Notes: generated by a model from the letters alone, not told the origin. 64,000 nucleotides of DNA from Capitulum mitella (GCA_030062745.1 CP099846.1:25813201-25877200); one strand, 5' to 3'; shown: positions 45,121 through 59,046, counted from the first letter of the stretch. Numbers and translations: made by a program.

Positions 45121-45185
45121 ACGCCGGGCATCGAACTAGGTTTGCTCACATGTCTCTCGAGGATTTCACCATATCACCCAACTAT
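45121..45185 (-). other. tRNA-like sequence, second copy
   Basis: Sister of 31745-31815. Here the B box reads AGTTCGATGCC and the A-box side differs by two bases, so neither copy shows pressure to stay functional. Confidence 0.25.
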
Positions 45186-45780
45186 CTTTTCGCGCGCGGA
45201 CGCATGTTTAATTCGCACCCAACCAGCAGCCTGACGTGAACAGCCAGAGACCGGTGGGAGCGTTTCGAGCCCCTCCCCCATCTCAACAATGAAACCGATA
45301 TTATCGGAAAGCTCGCAATGAATACGTTCTAGACACTCATGATTTCTGGAAATGTTTGAAAAATATTGCAATTTTTTGACCTATATGTGCAGAACATAGG
45401 ATTTTCTAAGAAGAGTTCTGGCTCCGTCCGAAATAAAGTGACAGAAATTCTGAGCATGCCAATTGAAGTCTAATAGAATGTACATTACGATGACATATAA
45501 TTTATAAGATGCATATGATCACGTATTGAATCAGGTGACCTGACATAGTGTCATTTTTCATTTCGCTTTATTTGTATGGTTTTCGAACGTCACTGGCGAG
45601 TTGTTGTCTTCGTTTACTTCCAGAATGGCAGACATGATTTATACGAATATTTTTTAATACTGACAGACTAGAACTCCCACGACCTAACGTCGACTGACCT
45701 GACCCTGTGACCTGACGTAACATTCAGTCGTTTTCTTTGCTTTATTTCGTGTTCTGTTGAGGATAGGTAACAGTATGAAC

Positions 45781-46053
45781 CAGGCACGTAGCCAGAATTT
45801 TCCTCGGGGTGTGGCAAATGACAAATTTTGTGGTATGCCGCAGGGATATGACAAAATTTACAAGAAAAGGCAGGAATTGTAGGTAATTTATCTCATATTT
45901 AGTACACAAGAAGACATATAATGTTTGTTTTTGCAGCATATATGTGATCAGTATTACGTATTCATGCGAAATCACCGTGTGTCTAATGTAGACCGCTTGG
46001 CTTGGCAAGGGGGCATGGCCCCCATGCCCCCCCCCCTTTTGGCTACGTCACTG
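45781..46053. mobile_element. hAT-like MITE family E, copy 3 in duplicate 2
   Basis: Same insertion as 32412-32684, with GTATGAAC on both sides (45773-45780, 46054-46061). Confidence 0.87.
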
Positions 46054-47216
46054 GTATGAACAAAAGGGCCAGAAGTATCTTTCGGCTGAAACTCTTTAGG
46101 CTCCACAGCCGTGATCAATAGGGTCGATCATATGACCTATCAGGTCGATCATATGATCTGGCCTGACGTAGGATCATGACCTGACTTAAAGCACACTTAG
46201 TTCTCATCTTTTTATGCCTAGAACTGTCATTGATTCATGAAATAAATCAGTGGCATGAAGCTGGACATCTGGATATGAATTCAGCTTCTACCATGGTGGC
46301 CTCGCATGACCTCAGATGACCTGAGGTATTCCATAGCATGGAAGCGTCTTGGTGCAATTTTGGTCTTCAAAATCGATTTCAGGGCCTTTTTTACTGCAGG
46401 GATCATCAGAATGGGGTTTTACATTCTTTTTGACTAGTTTACCCCAAATATGACCTGACCTGATCTCATGACTCTTTATGTGGGTCAACACTATTTGCCG
46501 TGTTGAGTGAATTTCTTGGTCCAGGAATGCATTTCAGGCACCAGCAATGTATTTTTACTTCTACCACGGCCACCTCGCATGACCTCAGGTAACCTAAGAT
46601 CATTTCACAACTTGACATTGTTTTGATGCAATTTGGGATCGCAAAATCGACTGCACTACCTATGGTTACCCCAGGGATCATCAAAACGGGGTTTTAGACA
46701 GCTTTTTGCTCTTTCCCATAATGCAACATTCCAAAAGACGACCTCGTGTCCGTCGTGTGGGTCAACACCATTTGTGGTATTTAGTGACTTCCTTGGTCCA
46801 AGAATACATTTCAGGATCCATCAAGCCGAGGAAATGACTCGAAACCGTTACAAGTAGAAAAATAGGGCGAAAATGGAACTTACCTAAGGTCGTTGCCCTT
46901 GACCTTCACAGCGAATTCCAAAAAAAAAATATTTTTAGGAATTTACTCCACTAAAATTCCTGAAAGTTTAAGGCCGATCGATCGCACGGCGTGATTTGAA
47001 GAAAACTTTGAAAAATCGGGCGCTGACCTCTTTGACGTGACCTAGGTCCGCGACTTGACAAGACCGGAAGTTGAAAATTCTACAGCACATGCGGGAAGGA
47101 TGTAAGAAAACTTATTTGAAATTCCGGCTGCGAGCTCTGGTAATTATTGCATTAAAAGTTCTAAGGAGGGGCGGGGGCGACAAAACGCCCTCCCCCTACC
47201 GTTGGCTGAAGGTTAA

Positions 47217-48433
47217 CCCGCGCACGATCGTCGGTCCGTTTCGAACATCGGTGACTGGCGGGGGGCAGTTGACTGCGCCCCCCCCCTCTAACTCACGAAC
47301 GGTTGGTCGCACGATAAAAATAAGCACACCGTTGGAAAGCCTGTGACGAGTAGAGCTCGAAACTGGTCTCATTTTTAGTTTTAGATAATATGTAAGCAAT
47401 TTACGCCCTATATATGTTTTCTCATAGCCGACTGCATGAGACCGAGAAATGGCCTGAATCTCAAGGGCTATGACTAATAACGCACAGGTAAAGGCACCAG
47501 AGCACAAGTAAAGGTCTGCGGATGCCGATACACGTCTAATTTCTCAGATTTGTTCAATATCTACGCCGAAACGTTGAGTTAAAGACACGGTAATTCTCCC
47601 GTCAGCTGTCACTGTGCGCCGGTGCCGTATGCGGTACCAAACTGACGGGAATTAATTTTGGCGTTCCTTCATTTTCGCGAAAAAAAGACGATCTATGTCA
47701 ATTTTATTGATCTTTGTGATTCTTGTGATGGTTTATCATGCTTTAATTTTGGAAAAATTGACTAGTTATCAATCTATAAAGTTGGTGGAGCTTTATTCGC
47801 GAGAGCCTGTTTATTTGCAAAATATGCTACATTTTCAAACTTTTTGAGGTTCCTGGTATTAACTAAGTCTTTGCAAGCTAGTTCTGCCATTTTCTATCCA
47901 TTCTGAGTAATTCATCGATGATTTTGACGGTGGTACATTTTGGCCCACTACAGTTATTCGTGACCTGACCTCAGGTCAATGGCTGGAAGTCATTGATACT
48001 TTGCCCAATGACGGTAACTAGATGTCTGCTTCACTCCACACTAAAAATGTTATGGAATATTCCGTCAATTTCCGAAAACACGGCGATATGTCTTAAAAAT
48101 GGGCTTGACCCTAGTTCATTGACCCGGAAAATTCCGAAAAATCTGAGATAGCAGATTTGTCGCATCCATCACGATCACTAATCCCTGAAAGTATTATTGA
48201 GGTATCTTGTTTTGCGAAAACGTTAGAGGGCACTAAACTTTTTTTGACATAGGTCTGTTTGACCTGACCTAAGTCAGGCACCTGATCTGACCTGAAGTCA
48301 AAATTTTGACACGATATGTAAAATTGATGAAGCAAAAGGTACACAAAGTTTCGTGAGTCTGTAATTGTTTGTTCTCTCGCAATCCCGGAAAAACCTCAGG
48401 GGGGCAGTCAACTGCCCCCCAGTCGCGGAGGGG
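47217..48433. mobile_element. piggyBac-like MITE family A, intact copy
   Basis: TTAA at 47213-47216 and 48434-48437. 1217 bp from CCCGCGCACGATCG to GCGGAGGGG. Inverted relative to 6033-7249 but the same length and similar throughout. Several TGACCTGACCT and AGGTCA words inside. Confidence 0.8.
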
Positions 48434-48734
48434 TTAAGGCAGCAGAAAAATAATGCGCAAACTATTTCATTTATTAGAGGAGACTGGTGTAACATCACCG
48501 ACGGGGTAAGTTGAGCCTATGCGGCCGGACATGCGTCAACTCACCCTAATTTGCGTTTACCCGCGACCGTACCGCCACTAACGGCGACTGGCGAAAATAA
48601 AACAGACTGCTCGCTAGTACATTGAACTGGCACCATGGTGGGTAAAGAAGGGAAGTGGGCGAGCATGCGCGATCTTGGGCGACACATGAAGGATCACCGG
48701 ACCAAGGTTCATAAGTTATGGGTCCGAATGAGAA

Positions 48735-48937
48735 AAGGTTTGTGGCCAAAGGTCTGTAAACATAAGGTTCGCATCGGACAACATACACACCAAAAAAGGT
48801 TGGGTCCGAGTTTGATTTCAAGGCACAACCCCTCGCTGAAAGCACGATGTAGGATACTAGAGTCAACAGGCCGATAAAGGATGCGGTCGGAGTTGGCTCA
48901 GTCCAACAAATAGGTAAGGTTAGGTAAGGTTAGGTTA
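48735..48937 (-). repeat. Dispersed repeat carrying CCTAA run, copy 2 in duplicate 2
   Basis: Sister of 34955-35160, with the same TTAGG-type run just outside the 3.66-kb element. Confidence 0.6.
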
Positions 48938-48953
48938 ATCTAGATTACTATCG

Positions 48954-51900
48954 CAGCCAGCAGTCCCAAATGGGGCCGATCTGGGTTGTACATGGGCACC
49001 CATGTGGGGCCCATCTGTGCCACCCATATGGGCCCCATATGGGTATGTCCCTTGAAACCAAATGGTTCCCAGATGGGATGTATGTGGGCTTGATATGGGC
49101 TGTATGTGGGACCCATGTGGGTTCACCTGGGATTTGGGTGGACTCCATGTGGGCTGTATGTGGGGTCAGCGTGGGCTTCATCTAGGGTGTGTGTGAGTTT
49201 CATCTGGGCTGCATGTGGGCTCCATCTGGGCCGAATGTAGGCTTCATCTGAGTTACATGTGGGCTCAACCGGGTGCGTATGGGCTGCCTCTGAGTCCATC
49301 AGTTTAACTAGGCCTAACCAGTGACGCGCTTGGTCAATTATGGCCGCCCTGGCTGAATCCGGGGTGCATGTGATACATATTTGGTGACGACAGATACGGA
49401 ACAAACCAGCCACATATCTCGAATAATCATGTGCACTGGGTTTTTCTACTGATGTTCTGCGTTATCAGTCGCATTTGTTAGATACTGACCCTTACAGGTC
49501 CACCTTTATTTCCAAGCAGAATCAGCAACGAGACGTTCCGCGACTGACTGGCTAGCTACAAAACCCGATCGCAAAGGTTCCACGTACGTCGATAAGATGT
49601 ATCTATCTACGCTATCTCACTATCGCTACGCTGCACACAACAAATGCCACGGCAAACATCTTTCCCCCACCTAACTGAAATGCCTTGCTATCTTAACAGG
49701 GAAGAAAACGCCCTACGAACAGGCACGTAGCCAGGATCTTCCTCATGGGGGGGACAAAAATGGAATTCTGTATAAACTCTATAGGAAAAAACAACAATAT
49801 TATGCAATTCATGTGATATTTAACGCGAAAGTAAACATATAATGTTTGTTTGAGACGTATATATGACGACTATTCCGTGCTCCTGCAAAACAGCTATATA
49901 TTTCGTGGAAACCGTTAGGCTCAGGGGAGAGACATGGCTCCCATGCCCCTCCCCCCTCCTTTGGCTACGTCCCTCCCTACGAAGAGCATGGGACTAAAAT
50001 TAACTTAAAACTTCCTGATACCGAACGTTGCAGATGTGGAAGACACACCGGACTGCTCAGTAATGGGTCGTGGCAGCGCAGGAATCGCCGCCGAAAACTA
50101 AAGACTGTTAGGCTACTTTCCCCAGTCCACTCGAAACACACGACTTTCCAGACTAAAAACACTTAGCAAGAACCGAGTGGCACTTCTGCACCGCCATGTG
50201 CCAGTACAAGACGCAGCACACATCGCCTGCCCAACCGCTATGCACGCCAAATCACAAGTCTCCGAATACAGCACATCACTCAGTCAATGCAAGTCAACTC
50301 CCGCCGTAGTCGTCGCACCACCTCTACGTTCTTTGCACGTTAGCCTTCTCGGCGCGTCTCTCGAACCACTCCTGCACCTGTCAAGTCGTTAACACCCTGT
50401 CCCATCCATCCGCCCCGCAAGCCGTCTCTGTTGTTACGTTGCAATGAAGTCACATTGCACACGCGTACATAGCGGCTGTCTAACGTCTCAAGCAGCTATC
50501 GCACCACCTGTTCATTGGCAGCACGCCGTTTCAGCATCTCCAGTGCCTGCGACACCATCAGGCCCTCGTCTAATCGGCCGTCAGGTGGCGCCTAGTCTGT
50601 AGTCCCGCTCACTGGGTGCGCCGACAGCTGCTCATGGTGCCATCCTCGATGATCAGCGAGTGGTTGGCCGGTAGCGCGGCCCACCTGCGTTGTTTCCGGC
50701 CGCCGTCCTGGTCCCAACCACCGGTGAACCACTTTCCCACAGCGCGTTCCACCTCGTTTCTGATACTCCCAAACATTCCGCATTTCGCTTTACTGTCTCA
50801 AGACATAGAGTATGCACTATGACACAATTGTTGCCCTGTTATCCCAAAATGTGGTCCATCGCGTCCAGTGAAAAGGCAGAAGTGATACGATTTCGTGACA
50901 CACATGCTACCACTGGAGTATGTCTGTGTTGACAGTAAACGCACTTCATTGTTGAAATGCCTCTTCCAAATGCCGCGTCAAAGTTAAACGGAAGAAACAC
51001 ACAAATAAGAACACATAAAAGCGCACAAGCAAAAAAGCACCGATCCAGTACTCCCTATCTAAGTCTACTGTAACTGGTATAAACGTAGTCCATATGACTA
51101 AACGGTGACGTCCTCAAGATCAAAATAGCGCATACACTGAATCTCTGATCAGCTGTTCATATTCACGTACTTCAAAAGAAGCACAAAGTCATTGTTTACC
51201 AACATTCGCTGTTTGGGCACTATATAGAAATGTGGAGCACTTGGTGTATGTAGGGGAACTGGTGCATTTCCAGTTAGGTAACAGTTGCAGTTTTCTCCAT
51301 AGGTACCTAGAATGAAAGATAAATGACCGTGCGCATTATTCCTCAGAATGTGGGGAATACCTATGGAGATATAACGCTGAATTTCAAGCACCTTGTGATT
51401 ATATCAACATTAACTTGAATTTTTTTGGTTACCCAATTATTAACGTCAGAATTGCAGATAGGCCCAAATCACGCGTATAGGTGCCTAGCTAGGCACTGCG
51501 GACCGTGGTGACAGTTTACGTATTTCACTAATTTTAGCCAAATAAATTAATATTTTAAACTCCGCCTGGCCTATTTTAAAAGGAATTGTCACAGTAGGTA
51601 ATCACACAATAAACGACGACGACTCGACCTTTCCAATGTAGAACAGCATCACGGAAAGAACGAGGTTCCGCAGCGACGCGCTGTAATATGACTGGGAAGG
51701 CTCTTGAAAATGGCCGCCGAATGCTTACAGATTATGGCATGTTAGACCCGGATTTAAAAGTGCGGCATTTTCACACCATGGTTTTGTGTGTAACCATACA
51801 ATGTGCAAATATAAATCATACAGATTTACTACCTTGCATTTGTAAGAAGGGCAGTTCAACATTTTCCAATGAAATGTTTTGTCACCGACTGCGCTACCGG

Positions 51901-52612
51901 CGCCACCTATCCACATCTACGAACAATGGCGCGCCCAGTGGTAGGGCGCCTGGAGGATCAGATCTCGTGGGACGAAAGCTGTGCTTTTCAGCATAAAATG
52001 AAAACAGAAAAACCGGCGTTGTACACTAAATCAATTGAGAGCTTCGGGCTCGACCAACCGTGTAGAAAAAAATCCTGCGAGCGCCACTGCACGCAAACTG
52101 GCCCATCTGGGTCCCACATGGGGCCCAGATCCCAGCCCACCTGCATCCCATGTCGACGTGAGCTCAGCTGACCCACATGTAGCCCATATGGAGCCCACAT
52201 TTGCATTCATTCCGTTTTGGCATTTGTGGAGTATAATCGGGTATTACGCAACGAGGGAGCACAAATAGGAAATATTCGTGGCGCATAAGAATAATAGCAT
52301 ACGGACAGCCCATCTGGGCCTCATATGTAGCCCAGATAAAAGCCCACCTGCAGCCCATGTTGCCACGAGCCCAGCTGGCCCATATGTAGCCCATATGGAG
52401 TCCACATTAGTATTCATTCCATTTTTGGAGTTTGTGAAGAATATTCGCGTAGTATGAACGAGGGAGCACAAATCGCAAATATTCCAGGCGTATCAAAAGC
52501 ACATGATAAGATATGGACAGCCCATCTGGATCCCATATGGAACCCAGATACCAGCCCACCTGCAGCCCATGCCCACATAAACCCACTTGCCCCACATGTA
52601 GCCCACATTTGG
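48954..52612. mobile_element. 3.66-kb TIR element, duplicate 2
   Basis: Left terminus CAGCCAGCAGTCCCAAATG intact at 48954. The right terminus is lost where the sequence turns into homopolymers after GCCCACATTTGGG. Contains the family E MITE at 49720-49975. Confidence 0.7.
49720..49975. mobile_element. hAT-like MITE family E, copy 4 in duplicate 2
   Basis: Same insertion as 35929-36185, CCTACGAA on both sides (49712-49719, 49976-49983). Confidence 0.87.
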
Positions 52613-52623
52613 GGGGGTTTTTT

Positions 52624-52685
<62 letters not shown>

Positions 52686-52958
52686 TTTTTTTTTTTTTTT
52701 TTTTTTTTTTTTCCTCTTTTTTTTATTTTTTTTTTTAGACTCCCCCCTCCCCCCCCTTCCCTACATAAATAATATTTTTTTGGCTTTGCCCGCCTTTTTT
52801 AACAAAATAAATCAACCCCTTCCCTTTTCCTCTCGCCCGCCTCCTTTTTTTTTTTTTTTTCCCTTTTCTCGGGGGGGCGCTGGGGGGCGGAACTCCCCCC
52901 CCCCTCCCCTTCCCCCCCCCCCAAAAAAAAGGGGGGGGTGGACTTTGTTTTTAGCACG
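52612..52958. other. Homopolymer block replacing the duplicate's sequence
   Basis: Runs of T, G and C replace what copy 1 has at about 38824-39170; the two intervals are each about 347 bases. Good homology resumes at once at AGCACGGAAAG. This suggests wrong base calls over a correctly sized interval rather than a real insertion. Confidence 0.65.
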
Positions 52959-53048
52959 GAAAGGGGGTTTATAACCTATGGTTTCCGGCCACCGACTGTG
53001 GCGCCACTGTCGCAGGTGACGAGCAACTAGAGTCAGTGAGTTGACGCC

Positions 53049-56000
53049 CGACCGACCGTCGCTAGTTGAGCCACCCTGTTTCGCGGCTCGTATGACGCAA
53101 TTTGACCCGATCTGCCATCTGTCGGCCGAGGCGGTATTACAGCCTCCTGTGCGTAGCATAGGCGCCGGTGAGACGTGAGTAAAGCAGTGACAAGTAAAAT
53201 CGGTTTTCAACGCTTCAAATCAACTTTTAGTGATAAGTTTGACGTGTTATAACTCCGTGTTTAGCGAGGAACAGAACTGGCTTTGTTCTCTTGTAACTTC
53301 GCAAGTATTGCCTGAAGAATAAGCCTGTTGCTATGCGCATTGTGTCTGATTGTCGCCCTGTGCGTCCAATATTGAACAATGGCCGCGCCCAGGATAAGAT
53401 GAGCCAAGGGCCATGGGTTACCTTACCCCACCATGGGTCAGCTGATGCCACATGGCTCTTGTTTTTAATTTTTCTTTTGTTTACAAAATATATGGATGAA
53501 TTACCTATTTTGGCAAGTAAAAACGATGCCCTAGCAACAGGGGCCGCCAGCTCGGGGCCGGACTAACTAAACTGGCCAATTCGGAACCAGACCATTCGAG
53601 GGTTTCCCAGGGTGCCGAACAGGAGCATCAGTTTCTGTAAATGATTGGGTGGGCCGGGCCGTGAGCCCAACAACCTAACCTCCCCAAATGTGGGTTTCTC
53701 AATGGATTTAGCCCATTTTACTTTGAAAACGGAAATTTTTTGTTTCCTTGGTACTATTTTTCAAATAAAAAATTGTGTATGTCCTTGTATGTATATAGGC
53801 GTTGTATTTATTTTTGTATGTATTGTATGTATTACGGCTTGTATGTATATAGGTATATATGTATATTTATACATATATATACCTTTATATATAGATAGAG
53901 ATATATATAGGGGATACAAAGATAGATTGATATTTTTATAGATAGATTTATAGGCAGTTTTATAGATAGATTGTTTTATGCCTTGTTCTATACTTTCTGC
54001 GTATCTTTTATCTGTTGCGGTCGTTTCTTTCGTTATTTTTGCCCAATTGCCTTTAAAACTGGCAGAAAATATTTGAGGGGCCCAAACTAACATTGGAGGG
54101 TCCCAAATGAACATTGGGTGGGCCAGGGCCCCCGAAAGAACACAATTCGACATCCCTGGTGCCGGGTTCGGCCGCTGCGGTGGAATTTCTCGGGATTTTG
54201 TAACGGGGGTAGGATGTTTCTCGAGCACTTCGTAACAGAGGAGGTGCCAGAAAGGAGGGGTTATCAGTTTTTGTTGAGTCAAATAAGATTTCCTCGGGAG
54301 GTTGACAACGGGCAGGACTTTTCGCAGAAAGTTCAGAGACATATTCCCGGCATGGACACATACTGCAAAACTCACCAGCCGTCGTCATCTAGACGATGCC
54401 ACATGGTGTCTATTGGTGTGTGTAAACGTGTTTCGTCTCGCTGTCCGGTCGGGCCGACGCTGCCGACTGTAGGTGTATTCGTAGAGTACACCTCTAGTGC
54501 CCGGATGACGTAGAATCTATGCCGTCGACGTCATCCATGATGTCATACCCCAAAGATTCTGCGCGTTTTGGTGTTCGGTGCGACCTGGACGACAAAGATT
54601 TTCCGTGACTTCACGTGGAATCTTTGTCGGACGCGCAGAATGTATTTCCGTTACTTGGTCAAAGTTAGAGAGAAATGGTGTTACAGATCCATTTATAACT
54701 TGGTCAGGTTATACACAGTTTCTGTGGTTGCGGTGCATGCAGAGTACGAGCGGAACAAGGGTACTAAATAAGCAGGGATGAGGTAATGGCGGTAACTAAT
54801 GGGTTTATTGGTTTTTGTGTGGATGACGTTGCCAGTGGCTGAATGGACCTGTCAGGGAAAACAGGAACCAAAGAGGACACTAATAATATTACCTGACAGG
54901 CAACCAGTAACTGCACTTGAACAATGTGAACTCTTTATTTACCCGAACTCGTGAAATACAGGTTGGTAACCGATTCACTTCCGATTCACGATGCTCGTTG
55001 TCGTCAGTTGGTTACAGACACGCTGGTGTCTTGCATGCGCAGTGATTGCCATCAATCTAACAGAATTGTAAACAAAAGAAAAACTGGCACGCTGCGAAAA
55101 CGGAATGGGAAAAGATTCTGCATGACACCACCTAGAAGAGAATATTCTTAAAGCACTGCGAATACACCCTAACTGTATGACGTCATGCCTTACCGTATAC
55201 CGTCATACCGACTGTAACTGTATACCGTCATACCGACGGTGATGGTTCTTCGTTCAACTGTACCCTACGGTGTGAGTTGGATGAATTTGCGGTGATGCGC
55301 GCACCGGCCCCGCGCGGGCCGGAAAACGGGAGGAATTGCCACGATACGACATTTCTTAGGGAGCCGTTACAAAGACAGTTCGTAATGGATGCGGGACAGG
55401 AAGGCACGGGTTCTCCATGATTAGTGAGCCAAGGGAGTGAAATTTATGCAGGGTGTTTGTAACGAGAGAGGAAGCGGAGAGGACTGGTGCTCAGCCTTTA
55501 CTGGGGCAAAAAGTTGGAATTTGTGGGGGGTTTTGTAATGGGGCTGGAGATTTCTCGAGCAGCTGGTAACAGGGGTGATGCCAGAGGAGACAGGCTGTCA
55601 GTTTCTGTGGAAATAAGTAAGATTCTCTCGGAAAGTTGGAAATGGAGCAGAAAATCTCTGGGTGAGGAGTCACGGGTTCTTGGAAAATGTCCGACTCATG
55701 GAGAAGTCGGCAGTTGTCAACATTACGGCCGTGGAAATCCGTAAAAACGTTTTACGAAGAAGTCTTGAAAAATCCAATAAAGGGTTTTTCATTGTCGTAG
55801 CGCATATCCATGCAACGTTGACAATGAAAACGGTAATTTTGCGTGTACTTCACACGTGCAAAATGTTTCGTCGCGAGTGCAATGATAAAAAAGGTTTCTT
55901 GGTCAGCTCTAGTTTCGGTACCTGCGTCGTAGAGAAGTTCACCGACTTTGTCCCTACGTCCAGCTGTCATCAGAAGTATACATTATACGGGACCGGAACC

Positions 56001-56247
56001 AACCGTTAGCCTTCGACCTTTGGCCTGAAATGACATCAGATTACTTCAAAAGCACATGGAATGGCCTTGTGCTCATTTCATAGTGTTTGAAAACATTTCC
56101 AATCATTGGAATGGATTTTATTCCTAAAACTACTTTTATGGCCGTCGTGATATGGGATACGCGCGTGAACATTTCTGATCATAGCTCCGTGATCCGACCT
56201 GATATCGATCGGAAACTTGAAAAATGAGTGGAGATCACTGCGCTGGG

Positions 56248-56313
<66 letters not shown>

Positions 56314-57611
56314 AGAAGTTGGAATTTTTTGCAGAACCTGTCACGCATTGTATTTTGTGTATTGTTGTATTTCATTACGCCTTTTCACTGCCGTAAAAAG
56401 AATGTTTCTTCTTCATTATCTGAATTTCGTACAGTTCTGAGAGAAATTCAGCCTTGCTCTCGCGGCTCGCCCCGGTGGTCCCGCCCCGAACGGCGCACGA
56501 GGCCGGCCAGCGGGCGCCGTTCGGCGGCCCCGCACAGGTCGGTGGGTGAGGCCGGCCAACCGGTCTGTGCTGGCGAGCATTGCGAAAGAGAGCGGCGGCC
56601 TGGCGGCCGCCACACAAAGGCACGAGAAAGATCGCTGCACGTGGAAACCCGAACAGTAGGCGCTGACCACAGAAGAAGTCCCCGCCGCACGGTTCCACGA
56701 AGCAGGTCACTGTTCCAACCCAGCACCCTGTCCAGACCGAGGGTCCGTGGCGTGAGCTGGTGCAATATCTAAAGAACAGGAATATAAGTCGGGGGTTTCC
56801 GCCGTTTTGGGCATTCGACGGACTCTTGGCCCGATTCTGCACCTGCTACCATCCCTGCGCCTGCCACTGCTGCTGCCAGTGCTCCGGTGGGACAGGTTGT
56901 CGGCTGCCTGTCGTGCTGCACCCTGAGCGGTGTATGTGTGTTGTATGACGCCCCTCGGTACCCCACCTTCATTTGAATCAGACCGGAATGTGTTATGTGC
57001 TCGTTTTCGTTCCTTTGCTACATTATGATTAGAGAAACATGGGATGGAATGGCATCACACCATCATCCGGAACGCATGTCAAAATCCTTGCGTCCGGCGA
57101 GGGTGGAGTACCTGCCTTGGTGCCGACAAAAGTATCAAGTTCGTGGGATTGGCCATTGCGAGGACAAGGAACTGTGGCCCTTACCAGTTTCCCGAGGCCG
57201 GTCATCGCCGAACTTCGGTCGGACTCCCAGCGTTGCACCTCACGGCTGGACGGCGACAACCGGCTCCACGCCCGGCCCGGACTGCGCTCAAACATGGGGA
57301 GCGGCAAGCTCGACCATGCCATGCCCGGCAATGGTGCGTTGGCAAGGGCCACGTCGGTCTGGGACGATGTCTTCACTATGTGCTCTTGTTCGTGGGACGT
57401 AATGTGGTTGCGCAATCAGTTGAAAGCGGGACCACTTTTTAACACTTTCCCCACAATAGTCTCCTTTCGTCCAGAAAGAGTTAGCCTGTTCTCCAGTCCC
57501 GACTAACGTTGTACCGATGATGTTGGAATTTGAGTACAAACATCTTATGTAGAGCTTGGTCTGACCTTTGACAGCATGACTAGGGTCAAGAAAGTGACTG
57601 CCGCGGGCCCG
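53049..57611. other. Intergenic: diverged repeats, microsatellite, GC-rich block
   Basis: No gene recognised. Two diverged copies of a block of about 150 bases (54180-54330 and 55513-55665) share TTTCTCGAGCA, GGTAACAG..G..TGCCAGA and TAAGATT.CTCGG. A TA microsatellite runs 56249-56310. The sequence at 56450-56740 is GC- and CpG-rich and could be a 5' exon or promoter of the downstream methyltransferase gene. At 57039-57506 several frames are open on both strands, but none resembles a protein I know. Confidence 0.4.
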
Positions 57612-57615
57612 TTAA

Positions 57616-58845
57616 CCCTATTCCCGGCAGGGGGGCTGAATCCGACCCGCCTTGGGTTTTTTGCTTGCCAATTCCAGTCTTTTGGATGCAGCTTCACGAA
57701 ACTAGGTCGGTTTTCCTAGCTGTTCTTTCTACGTACCGTGACAAAATTTTGAAATTCTATTTTGTTCAGGGGCGGAGCCAAGTGACGTTTTTGGGAGGCA
57801 CCTCACGTCGTTTTTGGCCGTGTTGAAGGTAAAATGATAATGACTGCCAAAAATAGCGTTTTTAAGATAGAACCTAAAACTTTATATGGATGTATAGCTA
57901 AATAGTTGGGAAACGTGCAAATACAATTTTGTTTATCTGAGGTCACTTTACAAGGTCAGGTCAAGGTCAAAAGTCAAAATTTGCTTTTATAGTCGTACTT
58001 TCGGCGCTATTTTTTTTAAATGCCAAACCCGGAATACATATGACGTAGAATGGTGCCCTCTACTTCTGTATCAAATTCCAGCTTAATACGAGGTCGGTTC
58101 ACGGAGCTATGACCTAAATGTCAGTGCGCGTACCCTTAGATCACAACAGCCATAAAGTGGGATTTTTTAAATAGAGTGAATTCCAATGATTCAAAACGCT
58201 TACAGATAATACTAAGTGCACACGAAGTCATTCCAAGTGGCTCCAAGGTCTCTGGAGGTCATTTAAAGTCAAAGGTGAAGAGTTAATCTGAAGAACATGT
58301 GACCATGACAGTTCCTCCTTTTGATGTCCCTGGCACCGCCTAGGCTACCATTATACAAACATTATAAAACGATTTGTATTCCTTTAGCGTAACATGGCTG
58401 ACAAAATCCAAAGAAGTGATTTGGCCTTTTTTCATTTAGTTGTTGAAAAACTAATCCTGTTTTTGAAATCCTGAGAATGCTTATGAATTTTCTCAATATT
58501 TGAAATGTATGCACCAATGGTAAAAGTCCCATTCATAATCTCTCGATTCATGCTAATTTCATCAAAATCACTCCATAAACATCGGAGTTATAAGATGTCC
58601 AAAAATATCCTCAGTTTTGAATTTTGCCCCATGTATCCATTCTTCTCAAAACTTTGAACACTTTTTTTTATAAAAATGCAGTTTACGTCATTGCAAATCG
58701 ATTGCCGTTTGTAACGATTTGTTTCATGGATGCCGTTTGTTGCGAAATCGAATGAGTAGTTCTCGAAATCTCAGTGGGTGGACCGAATTCCCTCCCCCCC
58801 CGTCTGCCGCGAATCGGCCATACCGCTAGCCCTCCGGGAATAGGG
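57616..58845. mobile_element. piggyBac-like MITE family B, copy 2
   Basis: TTAA at 57612-57615 and 58846-58849. The termini CCCTATTCCCGGCAGGGGGG and CCTCCGGGAATAGGG are nearly perfect inverted repeats. 1230 bp, colinear with 18158-19368. Confidence 0.85.
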
Positions 58846-59046
58846 TTAAAAAAACGGGCACAGGACAGGTATGATACAGGATCTTTTGAATGAGGTGAAT
58901 GGGGCTATTTGTAGTTATCACAGCACCCCTTAAGTGGTGGTGCCCAGACCGGTTTCACGCAGTACAGTGCATGCCTATGTATGTTTCTGCATGAAAACAT
59001 TTTGTTATGACGATTTTCTTCTGTTTCAGAATTCAAGGCGATTGCA

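Larger units (their letters stand above)
42150..53048. repeat. Large direct duplication, copy 2
   Basis: Counterpart of 27272-39266. Begins at the gap edge inside the minisatellite and ends at GTGAGTTGACGCC. Lacks hAT element B, retains the full family A MITE, and has a homopolymer block (52612-52958) where copy 1 has ordinary sequence of nearly the same length. Confidence 0.92.

Noticed and set aside
57039..57506. A possible gene: several open frames of 128-155 codons overlapping on both strands.
   Set aside because: Open frames in four readings at once point to composition, not coding. None resembles a known protein, and no splice sites or codon bias favour one frame.
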